In this document: positions 1 through 5,131 of the stretch, piece after piece
How the letters are laid out: each line of letters starts with the position of its first letter
Numbering within the stretch: position 1 is the first letter of the stretch
NCBI GenBank assembly: GCA_026708165.1
Contig: JAPOVO010000438.1
Span: 1 to 5,131 of the forward strand
Reading direction: 5' to 3'
Length of the DNA stretch: 5,131 bases
Origin: Chloroflexota bacterium
GTDB taxonomy: Bacteria; Chloroflexota; UBA11872; VXNJ01
Notes under the pieces: model-generated
The model's database searches: none
What the model was told of the DNA's origin: nothing
The model's input: the letters and a program-made list of their open reading frames with translations, nothing else
Made by a program: the position numbers and the translations under genes

Positions 1-408
1 AGTAGCTTCTCATGGGGAGTGCCGAACGTTCCTTTCATTGCCCGCCGTCTCATTGGGAATCCCTCAACCGTATCTCCACATGTGGTGATCGTCGTGCGAT
101 GAGCCTGGATTCGAGTGTCATGGGGCGGGTAACGGGTGTCTGCTGTAGAAGGCCCGTCCGTTTTGAGCGGCGAGGACAGGAGGCAGCTTCTTGAGTTTGA
201 AAGACGCCGTATTTTGAACTGGCCCGCGGACTTTCAGAAAACAGAGGGCCTTTGACGGTCAGATGATGATGGGAAAGCGGGGTATATGAGGGTACAAAAT
301 TCCCTTTTGCTGCGTTTGTGGGGATGTGTATCGGGAAGTGAGGGATTCCAGGTGGCCGTTGGCTTTTGCCCTCATTCCTGGTTGGATAGGCTCATGACAG
401 ACGGCGGC
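1..408. other. Gene-less stretch downstream of uppP
   Basis: No reading frame here has recognisable protein character. The plus-strand frame opening at the left edge stops at 100-102. The 60-codon frame from 12 has no family resemblance. The minus strand is open from 233 to the edge but reads as low-quality sequence. I saw no tRNA cloverleaf or repeat array. Weak inverted repeats exist: TGAGGG at 339-344 pairs with CCCTCA at 369-374, just past the uppP stop, and GGCCC at 221-225 pairs with GGGCC at 246-250. Neither is followed by a T-run in the useful direction, so neither is a convincing intrinsic terminator. The stretch may hold the 3' untranslated region of uppP and the control region of a gene beyond the left edge. 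Confidence 0.6.
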
Positions 409-1230
409 TTAGGCGCGGATTGCGAAGAGTATGAGGACGGCTATGCCGAGGGCGGCTCGGTAAATGGCGAAGGCTCCGAATCCGTTGTTACTGACGTAGC
501 TGAGGAGCCATCGCGCCGCGAAGAAGCCGGACACGGCGGAGAGGACCAACCCGAGGCCGAGGATGGCCAGCTCGTCGGGCGCAGCTCCGGATTGGGCGAG
601 TCGGAATCCTCTAAGCGCCGCAGCTCCAAGGATCGCCGGCGCCATGAGCAGAAATGAGAACTTCGTCGCTTCGAGCCGTCCCACGCCCAACGCCCTGCCC
701 GCCGTCATCGCCAGACCGGACCGGGATACACCGGGCACCAGCGCGCCCGCCTGTACAACCGCTATGGAAGTCCAGATGGCCAGAGACTGGCCGTCGGCGG
801 TCTTTACGCCGCCGAGGCGGTCGGCAGCGTAGAGCGCCGCGCCGCCGGCGATCAGGGCGAGTGCGACGATCCAAGGCTCCCGCAGGGCCGTTTCGACGAT
901 GGACTCAAGTGCCAGGCCGGCGATGGACAACACGATCGTACCGGCAACGATGGCGACCAGCTTGCGCCTAGCGCTGGACCGTGTTTGCGGCTGCGATGAT
1001 CGGACGGAGACGAGCAGGTCGCGCCATTCGAGACGCATCGTCGATATCGCTGCCAATCCGGTGCCCAGGTGCACGGCAACCGCGAAGGTGAGTCCGGTCA
1101 CGATCCGCGACTCGATGCCCGCGCCCCACGGGACGATCACAAGATGTCCCGAGCTGCTGATCGGGAGAAATTCGGTAATGCCCTGAACGATTGCCGCAAG
1201 GACCGCTGCCAGCCAGTCGCTTGAGGTCAG
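409..1230 (-). CDS. uppP: Undecaprenyl-diphosphatase (UppP/BacA family), CTG start
   Basis: This integral membrane enzyme removes one phosphate from undecaprenyl diphosphate, recycling the lipid carrier for peptidoglycan and other wall polymers. Extra copies confer bacitracin resistance in known species. Reading from CTG at 1230 gives 273 residues, the usual family length. The N-terminal signature QGITEFLPISSSGH is at residues 16-29, with catalytic-region Glu20 and His29. The second signature PGVSRSG is at 166-172, followed by the conserved FSFLL segment. Several hydrophobic helices fit a polytopic membrane protein. No ATG, GTG or TTG lies between the in-frame stop at 1240-1242 and the GTG at 1138-1140. 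Starting at that GTG would delete the whole first signature. CTG at 1230 is preceded by AGGGGGA about five bases upstream, so I chose it. The gene follows hppA by 79 bp on the same strand and may be read from the same transcript. Function is confident; the start codon is inferred. Confidence 0.93.
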   Translation of the reverse strand: MTSSDWLAAVLAAIVQGITEFLPISSSGHLVIVPWGAGIESRIVTGLTFAVAVHLGTGLAAISTMRLEWRDLLVSVRSSQPQTRSSARRKLVAIVAGTIVLSIAGLALESIVETALREPWIVALALIAGGAALYAADRLGGVKTADGQSLAIWTSIAVVQAGALVPGVSRSGLAMTAGRALGVGRLEATKFSFLLMAPAILGAAALRGFRLAQSGAAPDELAILGLGLVLSAVSGFFAARWLLSYVSNNGFGAFAIYRAALGIAVLILFAIRA

Positions 1231-1235
1231 GTTTT

Positions 1236-1241
1236 CCCCCT
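1236..1241 (-). promoter_or_regulatory. Ribosome binding site supporting the uppP CTG start
   Basis: On the minus strand AGGGGG lies five bases before CTG at 1230-1228, with an A-rich spacer. It is the only purine-rich Shine-Dalgarno-like element placed to yield a product with the full N-terminal signature. It overlaps the in-frame TAG at 1240-1242 that closes the frame upstream. Confidence 0.5.
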
Positions 1242-1309
1242 ATCGATGCGGCAGCGGGCTTCGCTCAAGCGGCGATTTCACCGTTCCGGATCCGCGAACA
1301 CGGCGTGTG

Positions 1310-3433
1310 CTAGATGAAGATCGGCGCCAGCACCAATGTGATCGTGCTCAGGAGCTTGACGAGCACGTGCAGCGACGGTCCGGCCGTGTCCTTGAACGGA
1401 TCTCCTACGGTGTCGCCTACAACGGCGGCGGCGTGAGTCTCGGAGCCTTTCTGGACGGTCGTGCCGTCGGCTTCCTTCATTTCGCCTGCTTCGATGAACT
1501 TCTTGGCATTGTCCCAGGCTCCGCCGCCGTTGTTCATGACGGTTCCGAGGATCACACCGGCGATGGTGCCCACCATAAGCAAGGCGGCCTCAGCTTCGGC
1601 GCGCAGGATTACTCCCACGACGACCGGAGCGATCACGACCAGGAGACCGGGAGCGATCATGTTTTTGAGCGCCGAGCGGGTGGCTATGTCAACCGCGGCC
1701 TGATAGTCGGGCTTCTCGGAGCCGTCCATGATCCCGGGATGCTCCCGAAACTGACGGCGCACTTCCTGGATGATTGCACTCGAAGCTATTCCGACGGCCC
1801 GTATGGCCAGGGCGCTGAAGAGGAAGACCAACATGGCGCCGAGCATGGCGCCAATGAAGACCTCTACCTTGGCGATGTCCACGGAGTGGAGACCGGCCTT
1901 TTCGAGGTAGGCGCTGAAGAGCAGGAACGCGGCCAGCGCCGCCGAGCCGACGGCGTAGCCCTTGGTGAGGGCCTTGGTGGTGTTGCCGACGGCGTCGAGG
2001 TCGTCGGTTATGCGCCGAGCATCCTCGCCCGCGCCGGAGAACTCGGTTATTCCGCCGGCGTTATCGGTGATGGGGCCGAACGTGTCCATCGCGAGGATAT
2101 AAGCGGCGCTCATCAGCATTCCCATGGTGGCGACGGCGGTACCGAAGATGCCGCCGGCGACCGGGTTGTCGGTGACTAGCCCGAGAGCTTCGACACCCTC
2201 ACGACCGCAGATGAAGGAGGCTCCCAGCGCGACAGCAATGACGATGATGGGCGCCGCAGTCGTCTCGAATCCGACGGCGATCCCGGAAATGATGTTGGTC
2301 GCGGGACCCGTCCTCGACGCCTCGGCGATGTCGCGGACTGGCCGCCAGGTGCCGGCTGTGTAGTACTGGGTGATGTAGACGAACGCGATGCTGGTCAGGA
2401 TTCCGACCATCCCGGCGAGGAAGAACCAGATGCTGTCGAGCATTACGAGGGTGGCGAACAACATTCCGAGCGTCGAGAGACCGGCGGTAATCCAGTATCC
2501 GATGTCCAACGCGCGCTGCGGGTCCTTGACCATCGAAGGGCGGATTGCGATCAGCCCGACGAGCGAGGCGATGAGACCAAGACCGCGGACGACCAGCGGG
2601 AAGAGGATCCAGGCTTCGTTCTGGCTTCCGGTGGCTATGTAGAGGGCTACTCCGAGGATCATGGCGCCGATGTTCTCGGCGGCGGTCGATTCGAAGAGGT
2701 CGGCGCCGCGTCCTGCGCAGTCGCCGACGTTGTCGCCGACGAGGTCGGCCACAACAGCGGCGTTTCGGGGTTCGTCTTCGGGAATGCCAGCCTCGACCTT
2801 GCCGATGATGTCGGCTCCGACGTCAGCGGCCTTGGTGTAGATTCCGCCGCCGAGCTGGGCGAACAGCGCGACGAAGCTGGCTCCGAACCCGTAGCCGACG
2901 ATGAGGAACGGGGCAAGAGCGGGGTTGTCGAGTCCACCAAAGAGAAGGAAGAGCACGTAAACTCCGAGCAAGCTCAGAGCCACGACGAGAATCCCGGAGA
3001 TCGCGCCGCCGCGAAGCGCCACGGTAAGCGCGTCGCCTAGTGAGGATTCGGCGGCGCGGGCGGTGCGGACGTTGGCCTTGACCGCGGCCAGCATTCCTAT
3101 GACTCCCGCTAGTCCGGAGCTGAACGCGCCGATTATGAAGGCGACGCCGGTGTGCCAGGCGAGGCTGAAGCCACTAATCTCCTCGACGTCTTCACCTGGA
3201 GGCGTTTCGGCCCCGAAGACGCCCACGATGGCCGCGAGGATAAGCGCTCCGAGCACGGCCAGAATCGCGATAGTTCGGTACTGACGGTTGAGGAAAGCCA
3301 CCGCCCCTTCGTATATGAAGCCGCCAACCTCGCGCATCCGCTCGCTGCCTTGATCACGCCGAAGCATGTCCCAAGTCAGGTATGCAACGAACAGCAGGGC
3401 GAGCAAAATCGAACCGGGAACTATCCAGATCAT
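1310..3433 (-). CDS. hppA: K+-independent H+-translocating membrane pyrophosphatase
   Basis: This polytopic membrane protein hydrolyses cytoplasmic pyrophosphate and uses the energy to export protons. From ATG at 3433 it has 707 residues, typical for bacterial members, with about 16 predicted hydrophobic helices. The substrate motif D-X7-K-X-E is seen at Asp204, Lys212 and Glu214 within GGGIYTKAADVGAD and what follows. Next comes GDNVGDCAG near residues 233-241. A C-terminal acidic set, NNGGGAWDNAKK (634-645) and GDTVGDPFKDTAGPS (673-687), completes the active site. GNTTKALT at 483-490 has Lys487 and Thr490, the hallmark of the K+-independent class, which pumps H+; Na+-pumping relatives are K+-dependent. 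The frame extends upstream to a TTG at 3478, but ATG at 3433 has GAGGAG just before it and begins the hydrophobic first helix directly. It lies 113 bp after hisC and 79 bp before uppP, all codirectional. No motif is missing or broken. Confidence 0.97.
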   Translation of the reverse strand: MIWIVPGSILLALLFVAYLTWDMLRRDQGSERMREVGGFIYEGAVAFLNRQYRTIAILAVLGALILAAIVGVFGAETPPGEDVEEISGFSLAWHTGVAFIIGAFSSGLAGVIGMLAAVKANVRTARAAESSLGDALTVALRGGAISGILVVALSLLGVYVLFLLFGGLDNPALAPFLIVGYGFGASFVALFAQLGGGIYTKAADVGADIIGKVEAGIPEDEPRNAAVVADLVGDNVGDCAGRGADLFESTAAENIGAMILGVALYIATGSQNEAWILFPLVVRGLGLIASLVGLIAIRPSMVKDPQRALDIGYWITAGLSTLGMLFATLVMLDSIWFFLAGMVGILTSIAFVYITQYYTAGTWRPVRDIAEASRTGPATNIISGIAVGFETTAAPIIVIAVALGASFICGREGVEALGLVTDNPVAGGIFGTAVATMGMLMSAAYILAMDTFGPITDNAGGITEFSGAGEDARRITDDLDAVGNTTKALTKGYAVGSAALAAFLLFSAYLEKAGLHSVDIAKVEVFIGAMLGAMLVFLFSALAIRAVGIASSAIIQEVRRQFREHPGIMDGSEKPDYQAAVDIATRSALKNMIAPGLLVVIAPVVVGVILRAEAEAALLMVGTIAGVILGTVMNNGGGAWDNAKKFIEAGEMKEADGTTVQKGSETHAAAVVGDTVGDPFKDTAGPSLHVLVKLLSTITLVLAPIFI

Positions 3434-3436
3434 GTT

Positions 3437-3442
3437 CTCCTC
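3437..3442 (-). promoter_or_regulatory. hppA ribosome binding site (GAGGAG)
   Basis: GAGGAG on the minus strand sits three bases before ATG at 3433 (five if the core is GAGG). It decides the start in favour of this ATG over the upstream in-frame TTG at 3478, which would add 15 residues not typical of the family N-terminus. Confidence 0.7.
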
Positions 3443-3456
3443 AAGCAAAAGTTGGC

Positions 3457-3486
3457 GGTATAAGACGGTGCCGGGCAATCACGCAA
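3457..3486 (-). promoter_or_regulatory. Possible sigma70-type promoter for hppA
   Basis: On the minus strand TTGCGT (3486-3481) and TATACC (3462-3457) are separated by 18 bases, inside the 113-bp hisC-hppA gap. Transcription would start near 3450, giving a leader of about 16 bases that includes the GAGGAG site. Matches to consensus are partial, so this is a suggestion only. If real, hppA can be expressed independently of hisC. Confidence 0.3.
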
Positions 3487-3546
3487 ATGAACGCAATAGT
3501 CTACTTGAATGGCCGCCCGGTAGCTAAGCGTTTGAGACCGGATCCG

Positions 3547-4602
3547 CTACGACTCTTTCAAAGCCGCTTGAATGGCATCGAAAAGCGTGTCCAGCTCTGC
3601 CTGGCTACCTATGGATATGCGAAGGGCGTTGCTGACCATCGGGTTGTCTGAGAAGTGCCGGACAAGGATCCCGCGTTCGCGAAGATAGTCCAAGGTGCTC
3701 ACGGCCGAATGGTTGCCGAAGTCGACGAGAATGAAGTTCGCCCGCGACGGGTAGACCCTCAGCCCCAACTCGTTACTGAGCCTTTGGGAGAGACGGTCTC
3801 GACGCCGGGCCGCGTCGGCCCATGACTTCGCTGCCCAAGCCTCGTCGCCGAGCGCGGCGACGGCGGCAATCTGTGTGGCGCTGCTGACGTTGTACGAGTC
3901 CTTGACCTTCATCACGTTGGCGGCCAGCTCCTTGGACGCGAACATGTAGCCCACGCGCAGGCCTGCGAGACCGTACGCCTTGGACAGGGAACGGGCCACA
4001 CAGACGTTGGGATATTTCCCGACGAGCTGCGAGCAGCCTTCGCCGGAGAAATCGGCGTAGGCTTCGTCGAGCACTACCAAGTTCTGACCGGACTCGCATA
4101 TCTCGGCGATCTGTTCGACGGGGTACCACGTGCCGGCGGGATTGTTGGGATTGGTGATGAAGAGGACGGCGCCGCGTGTGGAGCAGAGCTTGCGGACGGG
4201 CAGAGAAAAGTCGTCTGCGAGCGGCACCTCCACGTTTCTTGCGCCCTGGATCTGGGACAGGACCGGATAGAGCGAGTAGCTGGGCACGGTGTAAACAACG
4301 CTGTCGCCGGGGTCGCAGGTGACTCTTATGAGCAGATTGAGGATGTCGTCGGAGCCGTTTCCGACGACGAACTGGTCCGGCTCGGCGTTGAATCGCCGGG
4401 CGAGCTCGTTACGCAAGGCGCTCGACGAGGCGTCGGGATAGAGTCGGAGCGCGGCCGGGTCGATTGAGTGGATCGCCTCAAGCGCGGCGGGCGAGCACTC
4501 GACGTTCTCGTTGGTGTTGAGCTTTATCCAGCCGCCACTTCTGGGCTGTTCGCCCGGGACGTAGCCGCTCATTGCGGCGACATTTTTGCGGATGGTTACC
4601 AA
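3547..4602 (-). CDS. hisC: Histidinol-phosphate aminotransferase (PLP, fold type I)
   Basis: This cytosolic enzyme transfers an amino group from glutamate to imidazole-acetol phosphate, making L-histidinol phosphate in histidine biosynthesis. The 351-residue product has usual family length and all main landmarks: YVPGEQP (14-20), KLNTNEN (27-33), GNGSDDIL (81-88), NPNNPAG (151-157), the LDEAYADF cofactor-binding segment (178-185), SLSKAYGLAGLRVGY with Schiff-base Lys208, and LRISIGS with Arg328 for the substrate carboxylate. The start is TTG at 4602-4600. An in-frame TGA lies two codons upstream, and the next Met, residue 11, would cut into the conserved N-terminus. No strong ribosome binding site precedes the TTG. 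Related aminotransferases acting on phenylalanine or similar substrates share this fold, but the N-terminal YVPGEQP and NEN motifs favour HisC. No other his gene lies in the window, so the gene is at least locally separated from the rest of the pathway. Confidence 0.92.
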   Translation of the reverse strand: MVTIRKNVAAMSGYVPGEQPRSGGWIKLNTNENVECSPAALEAIHSIDPAALRLYPDASSSALRNELARRFNAEPDQFVVGNGSDDILNLLIRVTCDPGDSVVYTVPSYSLYPVLSQIQGARNVEVPLADDFSLPVRKLCSTRGAVLFITNPNNPAGTWYPVEQIAEICESGQNLVVLDEAYADFSGEGCSQLVGKYPNVCVARSLSKAYGLAGLRVGYMFASKELAANVMKVKDSYNVSSATQIAAVAALGDEAWAAKSWADAARRRDRLSQRLSNELGLRVYPSRANFILVDFGNHSAVSTLDYLRERGILVRHFSDNPMVSNALRISIGSQAELDTLFDAIQAALKES

Positions 4603-4672
4603 GTTCGGTCAGCCACGATAGTGCAGGTTGGAGCGGCCTTCGATCAGACGCTTCGAGCGCGGTCACCCATTC

Positions 4673-4702
4673 AGTCTAGTTTCGACCCTCGGATAGTCAC
4701 AA
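4673..4702 (-). promoter_or_regulatory. Possible promoter for hisC
   Basis: On the minus strand TTGTGA (4702-4697) and TAGACT (4678-4673) are separated by 18 bases. The second hexamer fits the TAnnnT pattern. A start near 4666 would leave a leader of about 64 bases before the TTG start. I see no T-box, attenuator or His-rich leader peptide in it. Confidence 0.35.
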
Positions 4703-4720
4703 ACGCGCGGGGGCCGCTTA

Positions 4721-4749
4721 TTGTGCAGGCGGTCGACCGTTGATAACAT
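4721..4749 (+). promoter_or_regulatory. Possible extended -10 promoter for the right-hand gene
   Basis: TTGTGC (4721-4726) and TAACAT (4744-4749) are 17 bases apart, and TGA directly before the second hexamer gives an extended -10 (TGnTAACAT). The 10-bp perfect palindrome CGGTCGACCG (4730-4739) lies in the spacer and could be an operator or chance. Transcription would begin near 4756, about 45 bases before the ATG at 4801. It is placed back to back with the hisC promoter candidate. Confidence 0.4.
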
Positions 4750-4778
4750 TTTTTCAGACGCAAAAGCTGGGAGGCTTC

Positions 4779-4814
4779 TTGAAGGCGGCTGCTTCCCGGC
4801 ATGACAAGTCTTAG
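4779..4814 (+). CDS. Possible 11-codon leader ORF before the phosphoesterase-like gene
   Basis: A TTG at 4779 follows GGGAGG (4769-4774) by four bases, the best ribosome binding site in this intergenic region. The frame reads MKAAASRHDKS and stops at TAG 4812-4814, overlapping the ATG at 4801 in another frame. Translation here could couple to or repress the downstream start, which has no clear site of its own. Equally, the site could serve nothing. I recognise no homology in so short a peptide. Confidence 0.2.
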   Translation: MKAAASRHDKS

Positions 4815-5131
4815 AAACGACAGCAACCACGCCCGAATCGTTATAGCCGCCAACAACCGCATAGGCGCCGGTTGGGCCGGAGATTCCTCAGCAATTTCGA
4901 TTGACCGCGAGGCTCTGAGGGTCGTGTCGGAATACTGCTCCGGCATTTCCGCGGACGCCCTGCTGATCGCCGGGGACCTGTTCGATTCACCCGCTCCGTC
5001 TCCCGATTGTCTCTTGTTTGTTGCGGGCGTGCTTGCCGACTTGCGAAAGGCGGGCGGGTTCGTCGGCGCGATCTGCGGCGAGGGAGGTCTCCCGGGGGCG
5101 CGGGCGGTTCCCGCCCGAGTTTTTTTCGCGC
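4801..5131 (+). CDS. Partial SbcD/YhaO-like calcineurin-type phosphoesterase, metal ligands apparently lost
   Basis: The frame is open from ATG 4801 to the window edge (110 codons), with an in-frame stop at 4780-4782. The segment ADALLIAGDLFDSPAPSP (51-68), then LADLRKAGG and AICG (90-93), matches the strand-GDLFD-helix-strand pattern of Mre11/SbcD/YhaO DNA-repair nucleases. In that family a DxH motif near the N-terminus and a GNHD motif after the second strand bind the two metals. Here the matching places read AANNRIGAGW (16-25, where AADLHLG is expected) and GEGG (93-96, where GNHD is expected). Asp, His and the third motif therefore appear substituted, while Asp59 and Asp62 remain. If the alignment is right, this is a non-catalytic or diverged member, or a decaying gene. 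Start choice is uncertain because no good ribosome binding site precedes ATG 4801. It is transcribed divergently from hisC. The remaining domain and any partner ATPase lie beyond the window. Confidence 0.6.
   Translation, partial: MTSLRNDSNHARIVIAANNRIGAGWAGDSSAISIDREALRVVSEYCSGISADALLIAGDLFDSPAPSPDCLLFVAGVLADLRKAGGFVGAICGEGGLPGARAVPARVFFA
5101..5126 (+). terminator. Intrinsic-terminator-like hairpin inside the open frame
   Basis: CGGGCGG (5101-5107) pairs perfectly with CCGCCCG (5111-5117) across a three-base loop, followed by AG and seven T's (5120-5126). This is the classic plus-strand shape of a Rho-independent terminator. It lies inside the phosphoesterase-like frame at codons 101-109, so it would cut the message short if active. 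It may be a coincidence of G+C-rich coding sequence followed by Val-Phe-Phe codons. Confidence 0.45.

Noticed and set aside
1..53. Minus-strand ATG at 53 opening a frame that leaves the window
   Set aside because: Only 17 codons are visible (MRRRAMKGTFGTPHEKL). The upstream GAGGGA is suggestive but too weak to call a gene.
1..102. Plus-strand frame entering from the left edge, ending at TGA 100-102
   Set aside because: The 33 visible codons show no recognised motif. It could be the tail of a convergent gene, but nothing in the window supports that.
100..125. GGATTCGAGTGTC resembling a tRNA T-arm
   Set aside because: No matching stem, acceptor arm, anticodon arm or CCA end could be laid out around it on either strand.
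286..657. 123-codon plus-strand open frame
   Set aside because: Two thirds of it is antisense to the uppP C-terminus, and the rest has no protein-like character or good start context.
1231..1309. Terminator between hppA and uppP
   Set aside because: Only 4-bp stems can be formed and there is no T-tract on the minus strand, so read-through seems likelier.
1307..2179. 290-codon plus-strand open frame
   Set aside because: It is exactly antisense to the 3' part of hppA, whose product carries every family motif. The antisense product is rich in Gly, Asp, Glu and His with no recognisable domain, as expected for a shadow frame in G+C-rich DNA.
3530..3553. CGGATCCG palindrome and CCGGT/ACCGG pairing after hisC as a terminator
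   Set aside because: The stems are short with a long loop, and no T-run follows on the minus strand.

Overview
The window is bacterial DNA of moderately high G+C content with four protein-coding genes. Three lie on the minus strand in the order hisC, hppA, uppP (right to left). A fourth gene starts divergently on the plus strand and runs off the right edge. The phylum cannot be fixed from the sequence: HisC, the H+-pumping pyrophosphatase and the BacA-type UppP are all widespread, and there is no rRNA, tRNA or lineage-specific marker.

Layout. Positions 1-408 lie downstream of uppP and hold no gene I can support. Positions 409-1230 (minus) are a full-length undecaprenyl-diphosphatase whose only good start is a CTG codon. 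Positions 1310-3433 (minus) are a complete membrane pyrophosphatase of the K+-independent, H+-pumping class. Positions 3547-4602 (minus) are a complete histidinol-phosphate aminotransferase that seems to start at TTG. A 198-bp divergent intergenic region (4603-4800) carries promoter-like elements facing both ways. From 4801 (plus) an open frame resembles the N-terminus of an SbcD/YhaO/Mre11-type calcineurin-like phosphoesterase.

How the genes fit. HisC acts in histidine synthesis, HppA couples pyrophosphate hydrolysis to proton export, and UppP recycles the cell-wall lipid carrier by removing a phosphate from C55-PP. The three are codirectional with gaps of 113 and 79 bp. They may be partly co-transcribed, but the gaps are large enough for internal promoters and the functional link is loose.

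The least ordinary part is the right-hand gene. It keeps the GDLFD motif of its family, but the Asp/His pair of the first metal site and the GNHD motif appear replaced. A strong terminator-like hairpin with a T7 tract also lies inside its frame at the window edge. I found no mobile element, CRISPR array or clearly new multi-gene system.
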